The notes: generated by a model not told the origin, from the letters alone. 64,000 nt of DNA from Rhizopus sp. PT2906 (GCA_025529335.1 JAMYHX010000148.1:20511-84510); one strand, 5' to 3'. Positions 33,303 to 45,609 are shown, numbered from the stretch's first letter. A program made the numbers and translations.

Positions 33303-34778
33303 TTAGTTTATCTTTCTTCTTTTAATGTACAAGCAACCAATGTCTAAGTATGTACAGATCTGATTGATGACATTACTTGCGAAATGATAGTATTGAAGAG
33401 CGGCAACGAATAAATATACCTTGATGATCAAACGATGATCTAAGATGATATACAATGCACTACTAGAGTATGAGCCCGTTGTTTCTTTTATATTTTACAC
33501 TTACTTTTCTATCGCATCTTCAAATTTGGCCAAAAAGTAACCAGAGACCAAGATCAAGCTGACAGGAAGATTGACATTGGGGAAACTTAATTTGGCAACA
33601 TGGGCTGTGATCATCAGACCGACCTGATGACCAAAGAGTAAACCGACAAAGGGGATGAAGAAGGCAAGATGATCCGTGACGAGGTCAGGCCAAGTTGTGA
33701 GCCACATGTAGGACCAAATACACATGTTGATAAAGGGGAACAAGCCCAAGAGAGCTTCAAGGATTGAGCGGTTCTTGTGAGAAGTCTCTGTTGGCCAGAT
33801 CTTGACAGAAATGACGTTATAGACACTAATACACACACACATAAGTTTCTGTTGATTTCAATAATAATAATAAAAATGCTTACGCTGAAAGGATATTAAA
33901 GAGCAGGACAAAAGCACCAATGATGATCAAGACGTGATTCAATTGAAGATATCCTATCACTTGAAGCAGTTTGGGTCCATGTGTGAAATCGATTCTAGGC
34001 AACGCTTCACTGACTCTCAACATCCAAATAGCGGGACCAAAGTAACCCGAGATCATATGGATGGCACAGAGCATCAAGACACCTTCGATAGGACCGCTAA
34101 AGTAGCCCAAATACAAACTGCCCGTGTGATATTCTTCCCATGTCGATAGATAAAAGTTGGCAAGACTGGCTGTAAGTGATGCGACTGTCCACCAGCTTTG
34201 GCCGAGATAAGTAGCGGATGCCCAAGTGAGCACGCCCAAGCTTGTGTTGATAGCATCACAGCCTTTAAAGATGTAAATCATATATCCCTTATGCTTTTTT
34301 TTTTTTTTTTTTTGCTACTTACTATGATCAAAGAGTTCGCCTAGTGGACCAGAAGTACCTGTACGTCTAGCTTGTTTACCATCGATAGCGTCAAATGATT
34401 GATAAATGAAGAGACCAATACCAAACCTGTGCATTTCCTCTTTTGAGTATATCCCACACATAAACATATATTCCCTACTTACGTATAATAGACCCAGTTT
34501 GGACATTCGCCTAGAGATGTTGTATGATAGAACAAGGTCAATACATTGATCATAATAGTCATCAACCCCAAGAGTGTAATCATGTTGGGACTAGGACAAA
34601 ATAAGTATTGTGATATGCGCGACAATGATGTAACTTACGCCATCCAGAGAGGGAATAGCTTGATCAAGTTGTTCCAATAACGACTCAACACGTATCTTGA
34701 TACAAGTGATTTATCTATTCCGCTATACCTATAACGTCGTAACCCTTCAATACTATTCTCTGGGATATAGTTTGCCAT
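33303..34778 (-). CDS. CDP-alcohol phosphotransferase (Ept1/Cpt1-like)
   Basis: Several exons, start MANYIPENSIEGLRRYRYSG. The catalytic CDP-alcohol phosphatidyltransferase motif is complete: DGKQARRTGTSGPLG continuing ELFDHGCD, i.e. DGx2ARx8Gx3Dx3D with the metal-binding aspartates. About eight to ten membrane segments are seen. The last exon is easily missed: after KFEDAIE the frame reaches TAA in the intron, but a GTAAGT donor spliced to CTCTAG continues to HFASNVINQICTYLDI, a typical family C-terminus, ending at 33303. The enzyme makes phosphatidylethanolamine or phosphatidylcholine from diacylglycerol and CDP-ethanolamine/choline (Kennedy pathway), in ER/Golgi membranes. Substrate preference cannot be read from sequence by eye. 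It converges with RPN3 over 24 nt and diverges from GPD1. Confidence 0.93.
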
Positions 34779-34953
34779 TTGATATAAGAGGGCTTATCTA
34801 ATGGGAAAAATATAAAAAGAAAGAGAAAAGGGAAAAAAATAAAGAGAGAAAAAAATGGAAATCGGGAAATCAAAATTTTTTTTGACGGCTCTTGTCATCA
34901 GGTACAACATCTTGACGTATTTCAATATTTATCAGCCAAAATCAACTAAAAAG

Positions 34954-34991
<38 letters not shown>

Positions 34992-35674
34992 TAGACATTT
35001 TTGCTATAATAACTAGACATTGTTGAAAAATAGGTGTAAAGTATTCTTTCATGTCGGATCTCTCTCGTTTCTACAAAAAGGTACACAACATCAGCAATTA
35101 CTGTCAAGATCACTCATGATTTTGACAAATGATGTGTAGTTTATATACTTTTCACATTCAGTCAAACGGGAATTGACATAAATAAGGTATGAATGAGGAA
35201 TAAGAAATACTAAAAGCGGACACACAAAAAGAAGGACAAGGTTTTTATGGATGAACAAAAGAGTGACAATCTCATCGTAAAGTTTGTCAAACCATTGTTT
35301 CTTAGACTATTTTAGGCGCGCATATGCTTTAGTAGAATGTTGCCCAAACAACATTTATAGAGAATAAAAGGCAACAATAGAGAAACAAGGCGGATGAATA
35401 GTACAGATCGTGTCCGTTTGAAGCTGTTAAATTAGCGTAATGAATAAAAGCCAACGTTTATTTGGGATGATGGTCAATGCTTTAATTCAAAAACATGTGG
35501 ATTAGAGCTTTCATATGTCTGCACATGTTGATAATTTCAAATGTGCTTTATGTAATACAAAATTAATTTTTTTTCATCTTTTTTTTTTTTTCAATGATAA
35601 AAATGCCTTTAAAAATACGATTTACCGCTCTTTATTCCTCTTTTATTTCAAAAAGATATTTTTATACACGAACG
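34779..35674. other. divergent promoter region with poly(dA:dT) tract
   Basis: An 0.9-kb region between two divergent genes (phosphotransferase and GPD1). It contains a 33-nt A run (34957-34989) and T-rich leaders, and no convincing gene. Confidence 0.6.
34957..34989. repeat. poly(dA:dT) tract, 33 nt
   Basis: Uninterrupted A run on the plus strand, in the space shared by the promoters of the phosphotransferase and GPD1 genes. Confidence 0.9.
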
Positions 35675-36812
35675 ATGGTAAAGAAAGAAAGTGTTTGCGT
35701 TATTGGCTCTGGCAACTGGTAACCATGGAAACGTCAGACATACAACAAGCTTGCTTACATAATGATAGGGGTTCTGCTGTTGGAAAGATCATTGGTGAAA
35801 ATGTTTTGAAATATCCAGATGTGTTTGAAGAAGAAGTGAGACAGTGGGTATTTGAAGAAAACTACAGGGGAGAAAAGTTGACGGATGTGATCAACCGCGA
35901 ACGTGAAAATCCTAAATACTTGCCTGGCATCAAGTTTCCTCCCAATATTCGCGCTGTACCCAACTTGGTAGAAGCGACCAAGAGCGCCTCGGTCTTGGTC
36001 TTTGTCTTGCCTCATCAGTTTGTCCGTGGTGTGTGTGAGGAGATGAAGGGACACATTGCTCCTAATGCCAGGGCTATCTCATTAATCAAGGGTCTGGAAA
36101 TTCTGCCTGAAAAGGTCACTCTGTTCTCGGAAGAAATCTCCAGAAAGCTGGGCATCAATGTCGCGTCATTAAGTGGAGCTAATATTGCAGATGAGGTAGC
36201 CAAGGAGCGATTCTGTGAGACAACAATCGGATGTCAAAATAAGGAGGATGGTGAATTATTCCACATGCTTTTCAACACAGACTATTTCAAGGTGAATGTC
36301 ATTCGAGATTATGTGGGCGTTGAACTGTGTGGTGCTTTGAAAAACGTGGTAGCGGTCGGTGCTGGTATCTCTGACGGATTAGGGTAAGTGGATGGCCAAC
36401 ATGTGAAGAGTATGAATCTTAGTGTGATGATAGATATGGAAGTAATACAAAGGCAGCCATCATCCGTTTAGGGTTAATGGAAATGCGTAAATTTGGTCAA
36501 ACCTTCTTTGGAACCGTAGAGGACAGTACCTTTTTCGAATCTTGCGGTGTGGCCGATTTGATCACTACATGCTCAGGAGGACGTAATAGGAAAGTGGCCG
36601 AAGCATTTGTTAGAACGGGCAAGCCTATCGATGTATTAGAAAAGGAATTATTGAACGGTCAGAAATTACAAGGAACATTAACAGCGCAGGAAGTGTATGA
36701 ATTCCTCTCACCACGCAAGATGACACATGAATTCCCCTTATTTACAACTGTGTATCGTATCATTTATGAAGGTGCACCTGTTGAATCAATTGTACGCGAT
36801 ATCACTTTATAG
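35675..36812 (+). CDS. GPD1: glycerol-3-phosphate dehydrogenase (NAD+)
   Basis: Three exons; the first is short (35675-35718) and splices inside Trp to give the Rossmann motif VIGSGNWGSAVGKII. Family landmarks follow: VFVLPHQFVRG, SLIKGLE, SGANIADEVAKE, the catalytic Lys region ALKNVVAVGAGISDGLG and the substrate-binding NTKAAIIRLG, then CGVADLITTC and SGGRNRKVAEAF. The enzyme reduces dihydroxyacetone phosphate to glycerol-3-phosphate, supplying glycerol for osmotic adjustment, NADH re-oxidation and glycerolipids. No peroxisomal or mitochondrial targeting signal is evident. It lies next to the phosphotransferase gene across a divergent promoter; both act in glycerolipid metabolism, though co-regulation is only inference. 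Its stop is 18 nt from that of the convergent membrane-protein gene. Confidence 0.96.
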
Positions 36813-36830
36813 AAATCATTATTTATTGTC

Positions 36831-38618
36831 TCAATCTTCTTCACTAAGAAAACGAGTTTTCATTACAATTTTTAAATTACTTAAATAATATTTAAATGAT
36901 GATCTCAGATTGAACTTTTCTCTCTGTTGATTTTGTTGTTCTTGTTGACTTGGTGGACTATTTACGTTGGTACGGACGTCTTCGATGACTGTCCTTGTGT
37001 TTACCGTGAGTGCAATATTATAAAACGTAGTTCTAGAACCAAAATAAATAATATGTTCATCGGTTGTATTTACATGAAATGTGAGTATGTGTGAGTTATT
37101 GACATTATCTATAATAAGTTGATAGTATCCGGTTGACATCTTCTCAATGGGTATCCTTTCTTGCTCATTCAGCCATATCATTGGATCAGTCCTTGACCAA
37201 CTCAGTTGTCCCATGGGATCTCTCGTTACTAAAATGATCTGATCGCTCCTGTTCATCATTTCAAATCGTGCTGTCCATATTTCTGGTGCCTTATTGAACG
37301 AAGCGAAATAAACTGCGCACAGGATGCCCAATACTGCGAATATAAGCATGCTTATCATAGGGTATCTGTCTGACTGCGTTGTGTCGACTGGCTCTTTTTG
37401 TTCTTCTTCACTCTCTACACTATTTGTAGCTGATGGCAGTAGCGACCTATAATCCTGTCGTTTATTCTCGTCTCTTTCCACTTCTCGATCTCTCGTTCGC
37501 TTTAGTAGCTCCAAAATGCTCGTATTCTCTATCGCACAAAACTGGTCGACTGCCAATATTTGATAACTCGCTACGGCCGGTCGTCGATTCAGCTGTTCTC
37601 TACATTCCATTTCTTGAATTCGACTCAGTCTGTCTGCAGTTGCTGCCTTCTTGTACTGAAGGAATGAAGGTTGTTGTCCGATCTGGATGGTACTGAGATC
37701 GAGACAGGGCACCTGATACTGTGTCAAAACTTTTGCAAAGTAACTCTTGATCTCTTCTGACCTGGACAGGGTCAGGGGTAAAACATAAATGCCTAATTTT
37801 CGAATCTTGTACAACAATTGCATGTCACGTCTTGTTCTATCGTCATTTTCGTCGTCATAAACATAGACACAAAGGTCAATCCCATTCGGCGTCTTGTCAG
37901 GACACATGGTGCCTTGAAATTCAGATGGTAGATCATTACCGAGGTGAGCAGAAGGTAGTTCATAAGGATTAGGGCATTGCTTCCAAGCGTAATGAAGCAA
38001 GAGTTGCGCTGGATCATCTGAACATTCAGCTGCGGTTGAGGTCCAAGTGAAATCGGCTTCAATAATGGAGACACCATATTCTTCATAGCTCGCAGACAGG
38101 ATTCTTTGATCCAAGTAGTAGTTGTTTAATGGAACAAGATTATGCTTAATCTCTCTAAATGGTGCAATCGGTTGATCTCCCCATACTATATATAAAGTCA
38201 ATGTTTTGCCAATACTAAAACAGCCGTATATACCTCTCTGTTTATCCAATAATACATGAATAAATCCTTGCCCCAGCTTTTCTAGTAACTTTTTTTTGAC
38301 TTCTTGTTCTGCTGCGCCCATAAACAATACTCTATATACAGCAGGATATTCAAATCGCTCACTTGAAAAATACGAAGTTGTAATAGATGAAGTACTAAAT
38401 CTCTTTTCTGCATCCTGAATACGTTCTGTTAGATCAGACTGATTGTATAGATCCTCTGCTGTAATTTCTATTGAATCTTGTCCAAAGATAGGGTCGTTCC
38501 TATTATCAATCTGCCATGAATTTTCTAAATGTATGCAATAATATTTATTAATGCATATAAAAGTCATATCTATTATTTAAATACCTTCTAAAATGTTGTT
38601 CTTGTTATTATTATGCAT
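36831..38618 (-). CDS. uncharacterized single-pass membrane protein
   Basis: Two exons; the first is tiny (MHNNNKNNILE, from ATG 38618) and splices at GTATTT to a TTTAG acceptor, joining to ENSWQIDNRND. About 570 residues. The N-terminal 400 residues are soluble, with VYRVLFMGAAEQEVKKKLLE and a following beta-rich stretch (GCFSIGKTLTLYIVWGDQP) that faintly recalls a small-GTPase core but lacks a P-loop. One membrane segment follows (YPMISMLIFAVLGILCAVYF), then a 130-residue beta-rich domain with N-glycosylation sequons (NRS, NNS, NTT), probably lumenal or extracellular. I do not recognize the family and no function can be claimed. It diverges from the BEM1 gene over 217 bp and converges with GPD1 over 18 nt. 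Confidence 0.8.
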
Positions 38619-38835
38619 GGATTAAAAATACAACAAAAAAATTCCAAAAGTAATATTTTATACAGACTAGAAAAAAGAAAAAAAAGAGAGAGAAAAAAGG
38701 AGAAATATGTTTCCATGACAATTATACACTATCCTTTCACACCTAAACAGCACTCTATGGAATTTAAATTCATATAAATTAATCTCCGCCAATATCCTAA
38801 AACGGAAGTAAAGTTAATTTTTTTTTTCTCTTCTT

Positions 38836-40232
38836 ATGTTTCTATCCAGCAGCCATAAGCGAAGTAAAAGCTTAAAACGACTCACAAAGACCAAGATATC
38901 GACACCTATATCGACACTACCTACTCAACTAAACGTACCAAAAAAGATCATTAAAGCTCTATACGATTACCGAGCTCAGGGTCCACATGAGCTGTCATTT
39001 CGTAAAGGCGATTTTTTTCATGTCATTGGAAGAGAAAATGATACAGAATGGTATGAAGCCAGTAACCCAGCAACAGACACAAGAGGTATCGTGCCTGTCT
39101 CTTACTTCCAGGTGATTGAGAGAACTGGTTCAAGACCCATGTCGTTGTCATCGTCGTCAACAAGTAGCACTGAAGATCACAAACAGAAACGAGTCTATGG
39201 AGTTGTCATGTATGACTTTACGGCCGAGAGACCCGATGAACTGAGCGCCCAGGCTGGCGAATCCATTGTCATTATCGCACAATCCACAAAGGATTGGTAT
39301 GTTGCTAAACCCATCAGCAGACTCGGTGGCCCTGGATTGATTCCTGTCTCGTTTGTACAAGTCAGAGACGCACAAACCGGCCAGGCTGTCGAGTCAGTGC
39401 AGCTGCCGCCTGTAGAGGATTGGAAAAAGATGACACAGCTGTATGAGGCTTCAAGTATACCGCTGGGCGTGATTGAACAAAAGAAGAAAGACAGCGTCGT
39501 CTTTGCTCAGATCAATTCGTTTATTCTTGAAGGAGGCCAATATTGGTTTGTTCTGTACGCTAAAACAGCTCGTGGGATGCATCGGATCCTATATCGTCTT
39601 TATGATGGTAAGTATGATATCATACCGGAGACAATTGTGTTTATTTATTGGTTTCTAGACTTTTACGATTTTCAGCTTCATCTATTGAAAACTTATCCCG
39701 TAGAAGCAGGACAGGGTGATAGAGAACGCATTTTACCTTATATGCCAGGGCCTCTGAAGGAAGTAGATGATAAAGTGACAGGTAAAAAAAAAAGGAACAA
39801 GTGTTTAACAATGTCTAACAATGATGTTTATTTATAGCTGAGAGACAAGCGGATTTAAACAGATACTGTAAGGAGTTACTCGGCCTTCCGAAATATTTGT
39901 CTGAATGTGATCTTGTCCAAAACCAACTCTTTGGAATTCATGAAGGTGATATAGAATTAGACTACGACCCGAGAGCAACACGTCATTCGAATGAAGACCA
40001 TGTCAAGGTCAAGATTATCCATAAGGATGATATTTTTGCCATCAAAATGCCTGTGGACAGTACACTAGACCATTTACGATCCAAGGTCTTTGAACGTATT
40101 GGATTCGAAGTCAAAATGTGTTATAAAGATGAAACAACTGGAGAGAATGTGCCTCTGGAAGGCGAATTAGATATGGAAGAAGCCTTTGTGCAGGCAATAC
40201 AAAGGGGGAAATTAACCATCATCACAAATTAA
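38836..40232 (+). CDS. BEM1: polarity scaffold Bem1 (SH3-SH3-PX-PB1)
   Basis: Three exons. Domain order is diagnostic: first SH3 (KALYDYRAQGPHELSFRKGD, residues about 38-95), second SH3 (YGVVMYDFTAERPDELSAQA, about 120-175), PX domain (SFILEGGQYWFVLYAKTARG, RILYRLYDDFYDFQLHLLKT), and C-terminal PB1 domain (HVKVKIIHKDDIFAIKMPVD, with ERIGF). Bem1/Scd2 binds active Cdc42, its GEF Cdc24 (through PB1) and PAK kinases, making a positive-feedback loop for polarity at hyphal tips; PX binds phosphoinositides. Its partner Cdc42 is encoded 20 kb away in the same window. The N-terminus is Ser/Lys-rich. The first introns use GTAAGT and TTCTAG. Confidence 0.96.
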
Positions 40233-40328
40233 TACGTTTGTATATTAGACAAAGGATGTATTTATTAATTTTTTTTTTGTGAATATAATAAAATTATACA
40301 TATTATAAATAGGTGTGTGGTATATGGT

Positions 40329-43309
40329 TTACATGTTGGCAGCAAACATGAGTGTAGAAGCTGCACCAGCCACTGCACCTGCGTCTGGCTGACCGTGACT
40401 AGCACCAGTGCCACTCGAACCAACACCTCCACCAGGATCTCTTGTTTCATCTTCATCGTTTGTATTATAAGGTCTACGCTGCTTCATACCTTCTAACCCA
40501 TAAGCGGACTTTGATCCCATATTGTATGATTCAAGTGGTGCATCCAATGTTCTGTTTTCCAGTGGCTGGGTAGGTAAGGTATATTCAATGCCTAGACGTT
40601 CACATTCTTCCTTCAATTCAAACATGAAATTGTTATGACGCAGCCAACGGCCGCCAGGGTCTTGCCAATTTTGAGCATGTTCAAAGTAAAACGATAAGCT
40701 AATCAAGTTTTGATTCTGAAAGGACAGAATGTTACAAGAGGCAGAGTTGGGTGAATAATGTTTGGGGAATTGGTTACACCATTCTTGCATGTGAGATATA
40801 AGCTTCTTTATCTTCCATGTAGGTGTATTGAAGTGAATTTGAAGTTCTACTCTTACAATACGCAATTAGTCACTGATCATTTGGGATCAAGAGTGCACTT
40901 ACCGTTCGTTTCGCCTGTTCTACCGGATCTTCTGACGTTGATGATGTACTGAGTGGATAAAACCGAATTTTTAGCATAAACGACTGAGCCATCCCATTTA
41001 CTTTAGACAGTTGGTTAGTCATGACTACGCATAATGATAATAATCCTAAAAACTTACAGAAAAGTAGTCACTAGTAATCCAACTTCATGAACCATCCAGC
41101 TTTCTGTACCAATCAATACACGATCACCTACATCAAATGGATGCTGAAAATAAAGTTTAGCCTTGATTGGGTATAAGTATCTTTTGGTCTCTTTACCGTG
41201 ATGAAAACAAAAATGATGGCTTCAAATGCATCCTTTGCAGAAGTACCAAAAATAAAACTAGCTGCGACAAAGGCACTCCAAAGTGGCATCAGATCTGTAC
41301 CAACATTAACACCAAATGCTGCGCAGACAATAATGACCCAGACAATGGTAAAGACAATAACAAGGATGATATCCAATTTACCCGTTGCCTGAGACAGGTC
41401 ACGCATGGATCGACTCAAGTTTTTGCGTTCCTTATAAATTCGAATGCAGCCCGATCTGAGCTCCCTTTTGCTGATATCTCCGTTTCCATCTCTATCAAAC
41501 AGCTGAAACGCCTCAGACGCTTCCTCGACCGTACTAAAAAATGGATACAGGTCCGATTCGACAATGTAGTCACGGTTTGCATCAGCACCAATGATGTTGT
41601 TGTATATCTTTTTAGCCAAGGCCTTGGCCTGCTGTGTCGAATTTTGAGTAGGTATACCATCTCGTTTCGTTTGTGATACAAATTTTTGGTAACCACCTTT
41701 TAGCAATTTACCAGGAATTTGCGAAGTACTGATACCAAAATCTTTGGTGGCGCTAAAGAAACCATCATGACTTGTACGAGAAAACCATGTGCCTTCTCTA
41801 GAAATAGGGGTAGGACGGTACTCGTCACTGCTAGGAGTTGTTGCAGTAGACGCTTGATCTTGTTCTTTGTTTTGTCGCTTCAGTTTTTGAAAGAGTGACT
41901 TTTTGTTCTTTGAGGGCTTCTCAAGCTCCAATTCGCTTCTGAGATCTTGCTTCTCATCATCTGAGCGACTGTATCGATCCTCGATAGGCGGGATAGCAAT
42001 CAAGGTATCCATGTTTTGTGAAGGAGGAAATTTGACATTTGACTTTTGATCCGAGAATTCGTGTTGGTTGGACATGATCGACTTGTTCGGTACACCTTCA
42101 TCCATCGAGTGTGATCGTACGGGGGTCCCAGTACCACTTGTGCCCGGTGTCTTGGGCTTTCGACGGATACGTTTGAATAGTATTTCTTGAGGATTTTTGC
42201 GCTTCATCTTTTTGAGTCTATCCAAGATGCGAAGTCCTTTGTCATTTTCTTTAATTCTATCCTCATATGCTTTTCTATTATATATATAAGTCACTGTCCC
42301 TAGTATTTTTATATGTATGCTCTTACTTGTGAAAAGATGTAACTATCAAACAAGGAGATAAAGTTAGCACAATGATATCATTACAAAAACTGTCAAAGAT
42401 AACTTACCGATCAGCTGAAGAATAAACTTTTCAATAAACAAAAATAAAGCGGCGAAAAAACAGGCTTCCCAGATACTATAAAAAGTATGCACATAAGAAG
42501 GTTTACTGGCATATTGATCTATACCATTTGCATCAGTACCAACATAAGGTAATGCAATGCGGTCTTGGATAAATGCCCAGGCACCCCAAGCCCAAGAAGA
42601 GATTAAGAGTAGCTTGATATAGGTACGTAGTGCCATATAGTACTGTTTAGAAAAAAAAAAAACAATGAATCGTCTGGTAACACAGATAATTATTATTGCT
42701 ACTTACAGAAAGTCGCATCTTTAGCACCTCCGTTGATTGTGGCCGAATAGAATCTACTAGTTTCTTAATTGTCCAAGGTACGATCTCTACAAACACTTGA
42801 GAGATACAGGCGATGCACCAGACAAAGGCTAACCAAGTAAACCAGAGCTGTAGACCGTACGAAGTCATTGTGATTTGATCTCGGTTGTGATACACGACAA
42901 AGATGGCAACATCTACAGCAATAAAGATGGCTGCAAAAAGGACGGTACAGGTCCATGCAATAGGCGCTGAATTGTTTGAGATACAGATAAAGAGGCCACT
43001 CGTTAAAAGTGCACCCTTTTTCTTTTCATCGTCCTTCTTCTCGGTCTCTTCGTCTTCGTCTTTGCCTGCCCAATCGAAATCTTCACGCAGTGTACGGCCA
43101 TCGAGGTCGGTTGTCTTGGGTAAAACAAGTGCTGGACCTGCCAGAGCTTCTAATGGAATATTGGCAGGTACGCCGTCATCAATTAAAACAGGCTCCTCGT
43201 CATCGGTGCTCACGACAGAGACAGAGGATGAGGCGGATCTTGTATTAGGGGGTCGTCTGACAGGAGGCGTTTCGTTGTGGGTTTGTGGTTGTTCTTCTAT
43301 CTCTGGCAT
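40329..43309 (-). CDS. MscS-type mechanosensitive channel with EF-hand (Msy1/Msy2-like)
   Basis: Many exons. The N-terminal 120 residues are acidic and cytosolic; several membrane helices follow (APIAWTCTVLFAAIFIAVDV; LQLWFTWLAFVWCIACISQV), then a long basic cytosolic loop. A canonical EF-hand (DRDGNGDISKRE) precedes the pore-lining helices (IILVIVFTIVWVIIVCAAFG, SAFVAASFIFGTSAKDAFEA) and the MscS beta domain (HPFDVGDRVLIGTES). This matches fission-yeast Msy1/Msy2, ER channels that handle calcium and hypo-osmotic swelling. The C-terminal tail is Gly/Ala-rich. The ATG at 43309 lies only 15 nt downstream of a 64-nt T tract on the coding strand; a longer frame upstream is just that tract read as Phe. 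The gene converges with BEM1 (96 nt). Confidence 0.93.
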
Positions 43310-43324
43310 TGAGCAATGAAAGAG

Positions 43325-43390
<66 letters not shown>

Positions 43391-44615
43391 TGGTGCCAAT
43401 TCAATTAAAACATATGAAAAATCCCGCTTTCTGCTTTAACTTTTTATAGAACAAAACGATTAGGATCGAAAAAAAAGAAAAAATTTTTTTAGGATCCACA
43501 ATCATGGGCAACTTTGTTTCCAGAAAGTAGAGTCGCATCTAATGAAAATCAGTTACTACTTTATAAAAGCAGTCAAGATTACATCATTGTTTATTTTTGT
43601 CATCATTGTCACTTTGAAAACTAAGGGGAAGAACAGTAACCCGGTTAGAACTTCAATTGATTGTTTTATCTTGATTTAAACATTAAGAATGAAGCCATCC
43701 ATCTGACTTTTTGTCACTTTCTAATAAAGGACAACAACTTATTTAAACATTACAATTGGTGTAATGGTAACATACTCCACCGGAAATAACAGTTGTTTCA
43801 GGGCTTAGTAACATTTTTATACATAAAGTTTTCTTGACCCGGAAAAGAGCAATGTGTACAATTCCAAGAGAATATAGGCGATACCAGTTATACTTCTTCT
43901 TGGTTAAATTTTTATCCCGAGTGTCAATCCAATGACGGTATCAGCATTTCTTAAAATCCACAGCTGCGAATTCCATAAAAGTGTGAAGGGGCTATTGCAG
44001 TCTGTGCTGCATTTGATCCAATTACATTCTCTGCTTTCCATAATTTAAATCTCCCCTGAAGCTACTCATCCTTAATCTATTAGAGCATTGGTAGATCCCT
44101 GTCATCTGTCTCTCTTTTTTACTCCAGGAACTTGTTGTTTTGTACCTCATCCACCTGACCAATGTTTACTCAATTGAACTCGAGAAATCATAAAGGGTCA
44201 ATTATATCCTACATCGATAACCTCAAGATGTCCAACAATAACACTCCTATACAGGAATATTCATTAAGTTCTGATGTAATTGTGATAAAAAAAAAGAGTA
44301 TTAAGACGAAAAAAAGAAGCCTATGACATCGCCGATAATGCAACCTAATTTGTTAGCAAGTGTCAAAATTTATTTTTAGAACTTTTGATATTCACTCTTG
44401 GAAGATCTTACCTTTTTAAAAGTGTAACTCCCCTTTTCTAACCTTATTTTCATAAAAGGAAAATGACAAAGAACAAAAGGGGGACGCGATAAAAAAAATT
44501 CCAAGTAACAATTGCCATGGTGATGATTCTTTTTTATTATTATTGGTATCTATAGGGCAACCTTTTTGATTTCTGACCTTGAGCAAATTCTTTACACATA
44601 TACGTCATGCTGTGC
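43310..44615. other. intergenic region, 1.3 kb
   Basis: Begins with the 64-nt homopolymer at 43325-43388. The rest is AT-rich with no supported gene, tRNA or repeat. A fragment at 43754-43770 resembles a tRNA A box but lacks a B box and an acceptor stem. Confidence 0.6.
43325..43388. repeat. poly(dA:dT) tract, 64 nt
   Basis: Uninterrupted run of 64 A on the plus strand, poly(T) on the coding strand of the channel gene, ending 15 nt before its ATG. It is the longest homopolymer in the window and its true length may be affected by sequencing or replication slippage. Confidence 0.9.
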
Positions 44616-45545
44616 TCACGACGATCGTTTATCGACTGATGTCTGATTTGTCTCTGCGTATGCATCTCGTAATAAAAATCGATAAAACAAGGGAGCTAAA
44701 GGTATGGTTGCTGCATGCCAGAGTGAATGGGCATCCAACGTGCCAAGCCAAGGTGGGAAATCAAAAATCTCCAAACACATGGCCAAACTGACCAGGACGA
44801 CAGAGACACCGGCCATCCAGGCATAAGATCGTTTCTTCACGTTCCAGATGGACCAAATGAGCCACAGTGATGTCTGGATTCCTCCAATGATCAGACAGGC
44901 AAGCATGTTGTAGCCGTAGTCAAATCTTGGCAGACGTGTGAGATACGTCACGTGTGCGGCAAAAGCTCCAGCACAGAGACAAGCCCACACGGCGATCGCG
45001 AGGCGGTGTCGGATGTGAAAGATGCGAAGGACGGCGACGAAGAGGCCGTAGAGGATATAAAGTCCTGCACTAAAATAATCGAGTTTTTCTGTCCATGGCG
45101 TATCGCGTGAATGAAAGACAGTGCTCCAGATCCAAGCGTTCATGCCACAGATAGAGATACCCATGTAGATGGGCTTTAAATAATATGTGTTTGACAGTTG
45201 TTGCTTTAGTCTGAAAAAATATTTGTAATGTTGAAGACCATTCAGAATGGAAAATAAGACAGATGCAGGTTCTTGAATGCCGTATAGTCGATAAAAGGGC
45301 CACTTTCCGTGATACTGGTGAATGCGTGCCCCTTGCTCTATTGCCTCTTGTGTGATTGACTGCATGCAACGGTATCTGCAATCATCTCTGACAGTCCAGC
45401 CGAACAATCGTAAATAAGCTGGTAATAAATGGGGTCTAGATGAGCATGTGTCTACGCACAGGTTATACTCTGGTTGAATATCTCCTGAGGAAGCAAGGCA
45501 TAGTACTATCAAGCAACTCAATATCAGCAACAGTTGTGCTTTCAT
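44616..45545 (-). CDS. PER1: Per1/PGAP3, GPI-anchor phospholipase
   Basis: Intronless, 309 residues, with a signal peptide (MKAQLLLILSCLIVLCLASS). A Cys-rich lumenal part follows (CVDTCSSRPHLLPAYLRLFG, DDCRYRCMQSI), then about seven membrane helices. The CREST-superfamily metal-hydrolase residues are in place: NAWIWSTVFHSRDTP with TEKLDYFSAG, and DAHSLWHA near the end. Per1 removes the unsaturated sn-2 acyl chain from GPI anchors in ER/Golgi so that a saturated chain can be added, which is needed for lipid-raft association of GPI proteins and cell-wall integrity. It lies in tandem with the FAD oxidase gene, whose stop is 64 nt upstream of its ATG. Confidence 0.95.
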   Translation of the reverse strand: MKAQLLLILSCLIVLCLASSGDIQPEYNLCVDTCSSRPHLLPAYLRLFGWTVRDDCRYRCMQSITQEAIEQGARIHQYHGKWPFYRLYGIQEPASVLFSILNGLQHYKYFFRLKQQLSNTYYLKPIYMGISICGMNAWIWSTVFHSRDTPWTEKLDYFSAGLYILYGLFVAVLRIFHIRHRLAIAVWACLCAGAFAAHVTYLTRLPRFDYGYNMLACLIIGGIQTSLWLIWSIWNVKKRSYAWMAGVSVVLVSLAMCLEIFDFPPWLGTLDAHSLWHAATIPLAPLFYRFLLRDAYAETNQTSVDKRSS

Positions 45546-45609
45546 TGTGTGGAATAAAGAAAGAGACAGTTTATTACATAATCAGGGTAAATATAATTTA
45601 AAACACAGA

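Noticed and set aside
43754..43790. tRNA-like A-box segment (GGTGTAATGGTAACAT)
   Set aside because: No B box, no pairing acceptor stem and no sensible anticodon arm follow.
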